Below are positions 35,279 to 45,785 of a stretch of DNA of 64,000 bases, in pieces. This DNA is from Micropterix aruncella (lineage: Eukaryota > Arthropoda > Insecta > Lepidoptera > Micropterigidae), in contig OX155974.1 in assembly GCA_944548615.1 (NCBI GenBank), forward strand, positions 62,001-126,000, written 5' to 3'. The notes under the pieces were generated by a model. The model saw nothing but the letters and a program-made list of their open reading frames with translations, was not told the origin of the DNA and did not search any database. Numbering within the stretch: the stretch's first letter is position 1; the number at the start of each line of letters is the position of its first letter. The position numbers and the translations under genes were made by a program.

Positions 35279-35292
35279 CTGGGCCCATAACC
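35279..35292 (-). promoter_or_regulatory. Copia primer-binding site
   Basis: GGTTATGGGCCCAG on the minus strand directly after the 5' LTR. It matches the initiator-Met tRNA internal fragment used as primer by Drosophila copia. Confidence 0.75.
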
Positions 35293-35465
35293 TGTTAAAG
35301 TTATTGTTGGATGTACGCAGGGACAAAACACGAAAGAAAACGAATTTCTTCTATGGAAAAACTTGCTTGACACACACTTGCGACAGCTAGCGTTTCGCAC
35401 CGACTAGTTCGCAGAGTTGCCACTTTATTAAAGAACCATAAAGTATAAAATCTAGTTATTCAACA
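35293..35465 (-). mobile_element. Copia 5' LTR
   Basis: 173 bp, TG...CA, about four differences from the solo LTR at 32624-32796. Acts as promoter for the minus-strand element. Confidence 0.85.
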
Positions 35466-35506
35466 GTCTTCGTGGCCAACCTAGCATGGGCCCATTAGCT
35501 CCCACA
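35466..35506 (+). repeat. Remnant of the GC-rich repeat next to ZNF unit C
   Basis: TCTTCGTGGCCAACCTAGCA to GGGCCCATTAGCTCCC matches the end of the repeat at 52688-52723 and at 1303-1345. The copia element is inserted in it. Confidence 0.65.
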
Positions 35507-36435
35507 CCAAGCAACAATACAGTATTTATAATGCGTACTTCTTGATGACATTTTGATAATATTTCCAAACGAAATGATTTTACGCGCGCGATGCGTCCTT
35601 CGCCAGCGAGGCGGGCGAAAGAATGGTGTGCGATGACGTCACGCCGCGCGCAAACGACTTTCAAGGGAAAAAAAAGCGCGGGGTCATTATTACGAATTTT
35701 TAAAAAATAATTTTAAAGTCATTTCAAGTGCTAGAGAAAAAATAAAAATATTGTATTTTAAGTTGAAACAAGTACTTTTAGGAAAAAAATGTAAAAAAAA
35801 CCGTTCCCAAGCTTATTATGAAATAGCTAGATAATAAAACAAATATGTTTAATATACAGGATGTTTTTACAGCACGGGCATATTTAGTGGGGTAATCAGT
35901 ACAACAAAATAAGCAACTATATATTTAAATAAAACCACAGGTTTTAAAAAAAAAAACGGATTTTTGTTTTTTTTTTAAATTTGAAAGTTTGAAGAGGTTG
36001 ACTGTTAGAAAAAGGTTTGAGAAAAATTTGAGCGCGCTGCGCCGTCTAGCGGTAAGTATTATATCGTAAATAAACAATATTAGTGACATTTACTTACCGT
36101 TAGATAACGCGTAGTGATCATAGCTTCTTACACTATTAAAAAAACACAAAACGTTAATTATCAAAAAAATTACATTTTTTCAAAAGTTGCTTACTATGTT
36201 GTACTGATTCACCCACTCAAAAAAAGCCCTTGCAGAAAAAACAACTTGTATGAATATTGAATTTTATATTCCAATATGTGGCAATACCAGGCCCGGATCT
36301 ACATTATTAAAGAGGGGGTGCAGAGTGCGAATTTGCCGCCCTCTAGGAAAATTTTTGAACAAATAAAATCCACTGACTTTTAGAAAATTATTTATTATAG
36401 TAGTAAAATTATAATTGATTCTAAAGGTTTATTCC

Positions 36436-36998
36436 CTCGACTTTATTTCAGCGAAATCGTTAATTAACATATCATAATTCAGATTGTTGGCCATTTCGCT
36501 CTCAATTGATAATATTACCAATCCCGACAAGCGCTCTTGGGACATTGTGGAACGTACATAGTATTTGATGAGCTTCATTTTGCTGAAGCTTCTTTCACAT
36601 GAAGCAGAAGTCGTAGGTAGGGTAGGGTTTCATATATTCTAAGAGCTATGCTCAAGTTAAGAAACGCATCCTGTAAATCATTTTTACATATGAGTTTTAA
36701 TAAATAAACCGGTTGCAATCCAGAAATATGTTTATGTAAGAGTGGTCCGTGTTCTTTAAATACTTCAAGTTCGGAAATAAGTTCCGCTGAATTCAAGTCC
36801 ATGCCCTATTTTAAGGGCCAAATCGAGTCCATATTTGTTTAAATCATTAGTGCTCATTTCCATTATTGAATCGCCAGTCAAAAATGCAAAATCTGAATTC
36901 AGTTTCCTCGCGCTTTCAAGTCTGTGATTGATTTCCATTAAAGTTCGATCCAATGCGAGCGCGCAATTCGCGCGCTCGCATTGTGCATACATTGGCAA
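36436..36998 (-). pseudogene. hAT transposase C-terminal remnant
   Basis: Open pieces at 36998-36765 and 36802-36575 continue, after a frameshift at EASAK, into ERSFSKMKLIKYYVRSTMSQ and ERLSGLVILSIESEMA. This is the hAT C-terminal dimerisation domain, as in ZMYM1-like/hAT transposases. The catalytic RNase-H core is absent. Non-functional. Confidence 0.78.
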
Positions 36999-37011
36999 AC
37001 TAAGTGGACAC

Positions 37012-37316
37012 TGGACTCGATTGCGTTTCTTCGTGAACTAAAATCGAAAATTACTCCGTGTGAACGAGACAGGGCAATACGCTAGAGCGGATTGTGAGAT
37101 GAGCGGTTGTCACTTTTTCGCATTAAAACTGCGCGCCAAGGTCAAATCTTAGACCGCACGAAATATGCTCGAATTTATTCGAACGAGTATAAGTTCGGCA
37201 GGTAGTATTAATCGACGATCGTTCGTTTCATATTTCGCTCTTACATATTGCTCTGTCTCGTTCGCTTGGACTAATTTTAGTTTTAGTTCACAAAGAAACG
37301 CAATCGGGCCCACTAT
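37012..37316. mobile_element. Palindromic MITE inside the hAT element
   Basis: TGGACTCGATTGCGTTTC at the left and the inverted GAAACGCAATCGGGCCCA at the right, with about 70-bp complementary arms (GTGAACTAAAA, CGAACGAGACAG). One arm of the same family appears in the 3' flanks of ZNF copies C (about 39292-39450), D (42178-42350) and F (57277-57430). Confidence 0.65.
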
Positions 37317-37598
37317 TTCCAAACCGTAGGTACATCACGTGTGAGGAGAGGGTGTCTCACAGGTTTTTTCTATTGTACTGAGTTTGTTACACGCGATGTT
37401 CGACGTACGATGGCCGCCCCCAGTTTTCGCCGCCCGGGGCAAGTGCCCCCTCCTGCCCCCCCCTAGATCCGGCCCTGGGCAATACTAAACACGAAACGTC
37501 AAAATAATAACATCTGTTTACGGTGTAGATCGTTTAAGTTTCTGCAGTTTTCCGCTATATTTTACCTCTATATATAGTCAAAAGTATAAATATTCACC

Positions 37599-38719
37599 AT
37601 GGAAAGGCAGGAAAATGATGAAACTAATGCAGACATTAAAGTGGAGATAGAATTAGAGTCCGATGTCGAAGACAGGATGCCAAGTTGCTCTGACAATAAA
37701 TACAGTGAAACGTTGGAACCAGAAAGCGATATTTGCTACAAAGAAGAGCAACCAAACTCTTCTTATATGGAAGCAAATATTCTGAAATTTGAAGAAGAGG
37801 CAATGGCTTTCATAAAACCCGAAGGAAGCGTGATGAAAGAGGTCAAAGTACCTATTGTTAACGAAATTTGATAAATTCACATGCGTTGTCTGCGATCGCC
37901 ATCTAGACAGAAGCGTGCCAATGGGAGCATGCAAGCATTCCAATGAAATTGTGCTATTTTGCAAAGACTGTATCAGGCCAAATGTTAAGAAATATATTTG
38001 TGTCAAATGTAGATATGAATCAAGTAGGTACTAGATTTAAACTAATTCAGCATGTTGATATAGTGCATAGGAAATTTAAGAAATATACGTGTGAACAGTG
38101 TGACAGGGCATTTCCATATAGAGTAAGTTTGAAAAAACACGTCCAATCGATCCATCGCAAACTAAAGCATGCGTGTCAGCAGTGTAAGAAAGTCTTTTCT
38201 TCTCGCAACTACTTACAACAGCATGTAAATTTCAGTCACCGGCAGTTGAATGTATTCACGTGTGATTTATGCAACAAAGAATTTCCAAATCGAACACGCT
38301 TTAAAATGCACATCGATGGCGTTCATAGAAAAATGAAGGAATTTAAATGTAAGGAATGCAAACGCGCTTTCTTTGCGAGTAGTAATTTAATTAAACATGT
38401 CAATTCTGTCCACCGGAAATTGAAGCCTTTCGCGTGTGACAAATGCAATCGCAGTTTTGCAATGCGTGCACATTTAAAGGACCATATAAACTCAGTCCAT
38501 CTCAGAATGAAGTATAGTTGTGCGGAATGTAACGGAGCTTTCACCCAAAAGTCACACATAATCGGGCATATAAATGTAATACATCGAGAAATTAAGCCCT
38601 TTGTTTGTACAAAATGCAAGCATGCATTTGGTCGGAAAAATGATCATAAAAAGCACATGACTGCTGCCAAATGCCAATTGAAAGATATTAAACAATCTAT
38701 AAGCAACGGTCGGCGGTAG
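37599..38719 (+). pseudogene. C2H2 zinc-finger gene copy C, two 4-bp insertions
   Basis: Same architecture as copy B (acidic leader, Cys-rich block, eight fingers, C2HC last finger). The leader frame (37599-37871) is broken by an inserted CCTA at 37851-37854. A second insertion, GGTA at 38027-38030, shifts the frame again. From 38030 all fingers read open to the TAG at 38719. The Lys codon mutated in copy B is intact here. Removing the two tetranucleotides would leave one continuous frame. Non-functional as it stands unless the finger part is translated alone. Confidence 0.85.
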
Positions 38720-39960
38720 ACCTTTGATGAGTACTCTTCGTCTTCTAAGCAAGCAGAACATAGTGCATCGGTGGATCACGAACAGTTTTTTAGATGAAAT
38801 CGAACAATGCGTATGTATGCAATTTTTGTATGCAATTTATTTTTTAGTTACTTTTTGTGAATTTTAATTTATCTACGAACAGCCAATATGGAACAATCAA
38901 TTGCATATGATTGTAATTGCTTAAAAACCTAGATTTAAGTGTGTATTTTTATTATGAATTATAAGTCAGAAACCTAGTTTTTATCGACCAGTGGTTACTT
39001 GTTTAACTTATCTTATTTTCGGATATAAATCGTGTATTGTATCTTAATTGAAATAACATAATGAGCAGGAGAGGGGTTTGTTACGACGCGGAGAAAATGT
39101 AAATATAATGTTTTTAAAAATAAGGATATTAAGTTAATAAATTGGTAATATTATATTAAATATGCCTAGGTACTTATCAAGGTAATAGCAATTTGACAGT
39201 ATATTCTATGGAATTTTCGTAAAATTTTGTAGTCCAGAGATGTTTTGCTGTAAGAATGTACATTTTATAGTTTACAGATACAGCATCAATGGGACCGATT
39301 GCGTTTCTTCGTGCACTAAAACTGAAATTAGTTCAAGCGAATGAGATAGAGCAATGCGTTAGAGCGGAATACGAAACGAACGATCGTCTATAAAAACTAC
39401 CTCTCGAACCGTCCGAATAAATTTGAACACATTTCGTGCGGTGTAAGATCGTTACGTTTAATAGTTATAAGTTATAGGATAAGTTTAATGGTTATAAGTT
39501 ATATAAGATATAGGTATAAGATCCATAGTGTTTTAATATTATGTCGTTTGGTTCAATATTATTAGTGTTTTATTCCACTTACCCCTTAATTAAAAAAACG
39601 ACCAAACTACTACTAGTCGGCTTTCAGTAGTGGTTTTGAAGTGGTAATTTTCGAGCGCTAAAGGCACATTTAGGGGATCATATATCGATGGAATCAACAT
39701 GTATTTTAAAACTGTGTTTTAATGAGGAATACGCATGATCGCACCTCGTACATGCGAAATTCTTTAGTGTCGAGTGAAAGCCAATCACATGTCTTGATAA
39801 AATTAAATATTACGTAGGTACTCTTTTGAGAGAATTTCTCTGCTTAATCTTATGCTGGTGCTTAAAGGTGGTGATTTCTGCAATATGGTATATTAGTCAT
39901 TAGTGGAATAATTAATGTTATTATTAATATTAAATTTACCTTTTGCTACTATTCCGTGGT
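38720..39960 (+). other. 3' flank of zinc-finger copy C
   Basis: Collinear with the flanks of B, D and F up to about 39580, including the half-MITE (39292-39450). Then comes a unique stretch (39590-39860, ACGACCAAACTACTACTAGT). At GTGGTTTAAATTATTTATT (39956) it joins directly to the 5' flank of copy D, a tandem-duplication breakpoint. Confidence 0.6.
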
Positions 39961-40425
39961 TTAAATTATTTATTTTTTTTAATTTGAAAGTTTGAAGAAG
40001 TTGACTATTAGATAAAGGTTTGAGAAAAAATTGAGCGCGCTGCGCCGTCTAGCGGTAGGTATTATATCGTAAATAAACGATATTAGTGACATTTTACTTA
40101 CCGCTAGATAGCGCATCGTGAGCATAGCTTTTTACACGATTAAAAACACAAAACGTAAATTTTCAAATGAAAAAAAAAACTTTTTTTTTTTACTCTACTT
40201 TGTTGCTTTACTTTTTTTTACTTTGTTGTACTGATTCACCCGCTCAAAAAAATCCCATGCAGTAAAAAAACTTGTATAAATATTGAATTTTATATTCCAA
40301 TATGTGGCAATACTAAACACGAAACGTCAAAATAATTACATCAATTTACGGTGTAGATCGTGTAAGTTTCTGCAGTTTTCCGCTTTATTTACCTCTATAT
40401 ATAATAAAAAGTATAAATATTCACC

Positions 40426-41527
40426 ATGGAAAGGCAGGAAAATGATGAAAATAATGCAGACATTAAGGTGAAGATAGAATTAGAGTCCGATGTCGAAGAC
40501 AGGATGCCAAGTTGCTCTGACAATAAATACAGTGAATCGTTGAAACCAGAAAGCGATATTTGCTACAAAGTGGAACAACTAAACTCTTCTTATATGGAAG
40601 CAAATATTCTGGAATTTGAAGAAGAGGCAGTGGCTTTCATAAAACCCGAAGGAAGCGTGATGAAAGAGATCAAAGTATTATTAACGAAATTTGATAAATT
40701 CACATGCGTTGTCTGCGATCGCCATCTAGACAGCAGCGTGCCAATGGGAGCAAGCAAGCATTCCAATAAAATTGTGCTATTTTGCAAAGACTGTATTAGG
40801 CCAAATGTTAAGAAATATATTTGTGTCAAATGTAGATATGAATCAAGTAAGTAGTAGATTTGTTCTAATTGAGCATGTTGATATAGTGCATAGGAAATTT
40901 AAGAAATATACGTGTGAACAGTGTGACAGGGCATTTCCACGTAGAGGCAGTTTGAAAATACACGTCCAATCGATCCATCGCAAACTAAAGCATGCGTGTC
41001 AGCAGTGTAAGAAAGCCTTTTCTAATCGCAAATACTTACTACAGCATGTAAATTTCACTCACCGGCAGTTGAATGTATTCACGTGTGATTTATGCAACAA
41101 AGAATTTCCAAATCAAACACGCTTTAAACTGCACATCGATGGCGTTCATAGAAAAATTAAGGAATTTGAATGTAAGGAATGCAAACGCGCTTTCTTTGAG
41201 AGGAGTAATTTAATTCGACATGTCAATTCTGTCCACCGGAAATTGAAGCCTTGCGCGTGCGACAAATGCAATCGCAGTTTTGCATCGCGATGAGAGTTAA
41301 AGTCAGTCCATCTCAGAATGAAGTATAGTTGTGCGGAATGTAACGGAGCTTTCACCCAAAAGTCGCACTTAATCGGGCATATAAATGTAATACACCGAAA
41401 AATTAAGCCATTTGTTTGTACAATATGTAAGCATGCATTTGGTCGGAAAATTCATCATAATAATCACATGACTGCAGCCAAATGCCAATTGAAAAATATT
41501 AGGCAACTGTCGGCGGTAGACCTTTGA
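40426..41527 (+). pseudogene. C2H2 zinc-finger gene copy D
   Basis: The leader frame 40426-40854 is open (142 codons). It ends where AGTA is inserted (40850-40853) relative to copy B. Fingers one to five then read in a second frame to 41293. There a deletion and a TGA (at GCATCGCGATGAGAG) destroy finger five. Fingers six and seven read again from 41318 to 41527. Two CCTA/GGTA-type changes also lie in its UTR. Non-functional. Confidence 0.85.
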
Positions 41528-42712
41528 TAAGTACTCTTCGTCTTCTAAGCAAGCAGAACACAGTGCATTGGTGAAGCACGAACACTTTTTTAGATGATAT
41601 CGAATAATGCGATCTCCAGTATGTAGTACATTCTATTATATGTATGCATTTTATTTTTCAGTTACTTTTTGTGATTTTTTATTTATCTACGAACAGCCAA
41701 TACCTACGGAACAATCAAGTGCATTTACTTATATGATTCTAATTGCTTAAAAACCTAGATTTAAGTGTGTATGTTTATTATAATATAATATTATTTATAC
41801 GGAACAGTCAGATGCATTTATTGATAATTCTAATGCCTTTAAATTTACGTAGATTTAAGTGTGTGTGTTTATTATGAATTATAAGTTATACACCTAGTTT
41901 TTATCGAACAGTGGTTACTTGTTTAACTTATTTTATTTTCGAATATAACTCATGCGGGAGCGAGAGAGGTGTTATGCGACGTGGAGAAAATGTAAATATA
42001 ATGTTTCTAAAAATAAGGATATTAAGTTAATACATTGGTAGTATTATATTAAATATGCCTACTTACCAAGGTAATAGCAATTTGACAGAATATTCTATGG
42101 AATTTTCGTAAAATGTAGTCCAGAGATGTTTTGCTGTAAGAAAGTACATTATAGAGTTTACAGATACAGCATCAATGGGACCGATTGCGTTTCTTCGTGC
42201 ACTAAAACTGAAATTAGTTCAAGCGAATGAGATAGAGCAATGCGTTAGAGCGGAATACGAAACGAACGATCGTCTATAAAAACTACCTCTCGAACCGTCC
42301 GAATAAATTTGAACACTTTTCGTGCGGTGTAAGATCGTTACGTTTAATAGTAGGATAAGTTTAATGGTTATAAGTTATAAGATATAGGTATAAGATCCAT
42401 AGTGTTTTAATATTAAGTCGTTTGGTTCAATATTATTAGTGTTTTATTCCACTTACCCCTTAATTACAAAAGGTGGTAATTTCTGCAATATGTTATAGTA
42501 GTTATTAGTTTAATAATTAAAGTTATTATTAATATTAAATTTAACTATTGCTGCTATTCCGTGGTTTAATTTCATATAAAAATTTTGTCGTTTGCCAGCT
42601 AATAATTCGAATTTCGTCTGCTGCTCAGTTCAACGAATGGAGTTCAAAACGGCAGATAAAATGAGTTATATCTAGGATATGTCTTTCTATCCGTTTCATA
42701 ATTTTTAATACG
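41528..42712 (+). other. 3' flank of zinc-finger copy D
   Basis: Collinear with the C and F 3' flanks, with a CCTA insertion at 41703-41706 and the half-MITE at 42178-42350. It ends at ACGTTTTGAGTGCATTAATC, where it is fused to fragment E. Confidence 0.6.
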
Positions 42713-42890
42713 TTTTGAGTGCATTAATCAGACATATAAATGTAATACACCGAAAAATTAAGCCATTTGTTTGTATAATATGCAAGCATCCATTTGGTCG
42801 GAATATGTATCTCAAAAATCACATGACTGCTGCCAAATGCCATTTGAAAAATATAAAACAATTGAAAAGCAACTATCGGCGGTACACTTT
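42713..42890 (+). pseudogene. Zinc-finger fragment E (last finger only)
   Basis: Codes for RHINVIHRKIKPFVCIICKHPF and HMTAAKCHLKNIKQLKSN, the end of finger six and all of finger seven. It is preceded directly by 3' flank sequence. The junction shows short homology at CATTAATC, pointing to microhomology-mediated rearrangement. Confidence 0.8.
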
Positions 42891-43496
42891 TAACCCCTCT
42901 CCTCGCGGAATAAAATTCAGCCGTACCATTCGCGCGCGACCTTTTCGCGCGCAAAATCGACGACCTTGATAAAAACGACCATAACTTGTAAACCACTATA
43001 CGGATCAGAAAAAGAAGAACTGTAAATTGACATATAAAACATTATAACCTTATCTCGTAAATCAATTAAGATAATAATGGCGACAAATTACAAATTTGGG
43101 GAAGTGAAAAAACTCGCCTATTTATCATTTCGATGTTTTTATCACAAAATACGAAAGTCTATGCGGAAATTGTATTTACAGTTATGTTCTTTATTAAATG
43201 CTTTACCAAAACCATTATTTTGTTTTACTTCTTTGCATACAAAAATATTTAGTTTTTCAGTCATAATAACCAAGAAAAATTTGATGTCTCCTCATAAATA
43301 TTTCTTTTTTAAATTTTGTATTTCTGACTACTTAGGGACTTTATTTATATGAAATTCTTTCATAATAACTTTTCCACTACACTACACTTCTTATAAAATC
43401 ATACCAGACCTTTCAACTTTGTCTGATATTACAGAAAAATCCAAACTTTTGCGAGTCGGTGACGAAAATTTGGTATTAATTTTGACAGGTCATAAT
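42891..43496. other. AT-rich stretch after fragment E
   Basis: Starts with a GC-rich patch, CGCGCGACCTTTTCGCGCGC (self-complementary, about 42931-42950), followed by AT-rich sequence. An open frame of 91 codons at 43077-43352 has no recognisable domain and AT-driven composition. I do not call it a gene. Confidence 0.3.
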
Positions 43497-43880
43497 ACAA
43501 AAGTGGATAAAGTTTTTCAAATATATTGTGTTATTATGTGCTTATTATATGTCTAATAACTAATTATACTCCAAAGAGTCACATTTCATAGAAAAACTAT
43601 AGGAAATCACACTCAAAATATGGTAATTCTTCCATACTAATTACGTAAACAAATAGGTATGCGCACCCCGCGATTTCGCGAATATCAATAAAATTAGGCA
43701 GCGCGCCTGTCTATGCAATATCGCCGCGATGCGTTCTTATATGTTTAGGCAAATTCGGAGTGCGATTTTCTAGTTTCTTCTATGAAATGTGACTGGAGTA
43801 TAATAATTAGTTATTGGACATCTAATAAGCGTCAAGTTTTCAATACATTCGAAAAACTTCTAACCACTTTTGTATGCCTT
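43497..43880. repeat. Inverted repeat P0 (~115-bp arms)
   Basis: 43497-43614 and 43764-43880 are imperfect reverse complements (CAAAAGTGG...AAGTTTTTC, TAATAACTAATTATACTCC, GTCACATTTCATAGAA). The centre (43615-43763) holds CGCGATTTCGCG-like words. It looks like a foldback MITE. Confidence 0.65.
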
Positions 43881-44527
43881 TGCAATTATTATGAAATCAG
43901 ACTATCGCGGTTGCTTCACATTATAGCTTTATAAACGAATTTACCGCGTGAAGTGTGTAGCACCCGACGTTTCGGCGACGTTGCCCAGGGTAGACTGGAC
44001 AGCGGCGGCTGCAACGTCGCCGAAACGTTGGTGTCCAAACTTTACGTGGTAAATTCGTTTTTTAACCACATTTGTATCATGCCTTTGCAATTATTATGAA
44101 ATCAAAGATTATCGCGGTTGTTTGACATTATAAATAGCTTTATAAACGAATTTACCGCGTGAACTTTGTGGCACCCGACGTTTCGGCGACGTTGCAGCCG
44201 CCGTTGTCCAGGGTAGACTGGACAGCGGCCGCTGCAACATCGCCGAAACGTCGGGTGCTACAAACTTCACGCGGTAAATTCGTTTATAAAGCTATTTATA
44301 ATGTCAAACAAACGCGTTAAGTTTTTGATTACATAATAATGGCAAAGGCATTATACAAAGTGGTTAAAAAACGAATTTACCGCGTGAAGTTTGTAGCATC
44401 CAACGTTTCGGCGACGTTGCAGCAGCCGTTGTCCAGAGTAGACTGGACAGCGGCCGCTGCAACATCGCCGAAACGTCGGGTGCTACAAACTTCACGCGGT
44501 ATATTCGTTTTTTAACCACTTTTGTAG
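43858..44527. repeat. Three nested palindromes with GACGTTTCGGCGACGTTGC cores
   Basis: P1 (43933-44060), P2 (44154-44285 core, arms extending to about 44060-44372) and P3 (44364-44527) each read AACGAATTTACCGCGTGAAG ... CACCCGACGTTTCGGCGA ... GTCCAGGGTAGACTGGAC, then the reverse complement. The flanks TTTTTAACCAC and ATGCCTTTG are also inverted. A partial unit is at about 47922-48003. Open frames here are artefacts of the palindromes. Confidence 0.88.
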
Positions 44528-45059
44528 AATTATTATTATTATTAAAATTTCCTAGAAGAAAACTCAACAAACCAATTTTTTTTTATTTACTAAATTTCCA
44601 GTACAAAATTTTACAGTAAGCCATTTGATAAAAATAAAACAAACATGTCATAAAAATAAACAAAACAATTGTACCGACTAAAATAAAAACTTTCATCAGT
44701 TGGTATATTAGGTATACAATTATTCGTTTCTTTATATACAAAAGAAACATAGAAAAATATAACAAAAAAAATCTAAGTGAAAAAAGTTGACGAGATTGGA
44801 TTTTATCATTTATTTTTTATGCGACTTATGCTTTAATTTTTTTTTATTGGTACTAAATTTCCAGTACAAAATAGTCCATGCACGTTTAAAAATTGCCACA
44901 TTTGATAAAAATTTATAATGTATCACAAAAAAAAGTGCATAACACACATCACGTTACATCGTTGAAATATAATGATACATATAATCGAGTAATGGAGTTT
45001 CATCAAAATTCCTTGTAATTCAACAAAATTTCGAGTGAAACGTCGTTATTCTATATAAA
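44528..45059. other. AT-rich stretch with a duplicated block
   Basis: TACTAAATTTCCAGTACAAA followed by CATTTGATAAAAAT occurs twice (about 44588-44635 and 44862-44915). No coding signal. Confidence 0.35.
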
Positions 45060-45264
45060 ACAGTAATAACAAAACGCCGCCCGTCGGTCTCCGCCGCGCG
45101 CCGGCTCTCCCGCGTCCGCCGTTACTCGCCCCGCCGCCGCTACAGGTCGTCTGAAAATTAAAACAATATTATTAGTTCTCACGTCCTGTCTAAATTTCAA
45201 TTCAATTTCAAAAACCTAATTCTGTTGTAGTGATCGAAAATTCCCCCTGACCACAAATTTCCGT

Positions 45265-45400
45265 TTCTTTATTCCATCATAACTTCTAAACGCTTAAGAC
45301 CAATTTAAAAATCTGCGGTATTACTAGAATCGTTATGTCATCCCGAGTGTCATAGGGTACCTCAATCTAAAAATATTAAGTAAGTAGTTGTCTAAATCCT
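45265..45400. repeat. Interspersed repeat shared with 62800-62930
   Basis: GTTTCTTTATTC, CTTCTAAACGCTT and CATTCCGAGTGTCAT-like words occur in the same order at 62800-62930. Short non-autonomous element of unknown class. Confidence 0.5.
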
Positions 45401-45423
45401 GGTATCGGGTAGCCGAATGATCA

Positions 45424-45590
45424 AATAGAGTTGTCAACTACAACGGGCGAGCCCGTCACCTCAGGAAGTTTTAACGTATAGTCATTCTATCTCCCGTGAA
45501 GTGAGCGCAGAAGACTTGGACAAAACAGTCCACCGTCGTCGTCCGATCGGGTAGCCGATGGTCGTTTCAAGAGCAGTCGCCGTAAGGTCG
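45424..45590 (-). repeat. GC-rich repeat fragment
   Basis: Starts CAAATAGAGTTGTCAACTAC like the end of the 52077 element and contains GGCGAGCCCGTCACCTCAGG. Truncated after TCGCCGTAAGGT. Confidence 0.6.
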
Positions 45591-45785
45591 ATATGAAAGT
45601 CAAAATAAAATTCTAAATTAAATTAATAAGTACTGACCTTATAGTGCTCGGCGATGAAAGCGAGACGGGGGCTGCATGGACGTGGAACGGCAAGCGCGCA
45701 ACATATCTGAAAAATAAAACAAAATACTGCTTAGGAGGATCTTTGATAATCTGACCAACCTTAGAAGAATAGTCCGGTCTCTCCG

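Larger units (their letters stand above)
32907..35465 (-). mobile_element. Ty1/copia retrotransposon, 3' half deleted
   Basis: Minus-strand order: 5' LTR (35465-35293), primer-binding site GGTTATGGGCCCAG, gag, protease, integrase, then only the first part of reverse transcriptase (QFDVKTAFLHG near 32957-32925). There the element breaks off into a SINE-like head at 32906. The rest of RT, RNase H and the 3' LTR are gone. Its right LTR is flanked by GTCTTCGTGG of the GC-rich repeat family, so it inserted into that repeat. Stops and frameshifts interrupt pol. Confidence 0.88.
36288..37477 (-). mobile_element. hAT transposon, truncated/non-autonomous, with 8-bp TSD
   Basis: The 8-bp duplication GGCAATAC (36280-36287 and 37478-37485) flanks ends CAGGCCCGGATCT and, inverted, CAGGGCCGGATCT (12 of 13 match). 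The uninterrupted site is present in copies D and F. The element keeps a decayed C-terminal transposase (36436-36998, minus) and a nested palindromic MITE (37012-37316). Confidence 0.92.
35507..37598 (+). other. 5' flank of zinc-finger copy C (interrupted by a hAT element)
   Basis: Starts with ACACCAAGCAACAATACAG and is collinear with the flanks of A and F. It includes the CRE at 35634-35641 and the AAGTATAAATATTCACC just before the ATG. A hAT insertion occupies 36288-37477. Confidence 0.65.

Noticed and set aside
32624..35465. One complete copia element with two LTRs
   Set aside because: The left LTR has its own 5-bp duplication on both sides, and the RT, RNase H and polypurine tract are absent next to it, so it is a separate solo LTR.
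43077..43352. 91-codon open frame
   Set aside because: AT-driven composition, no homologue recognised, no splice or promoter context.
44583..44765. Small membrane-protein-like frame on the minus strand
   Set aside because: Hydrophobic because of AT-rich Phe/Ile/Leu codons; overlaps a duplicated repeat block.
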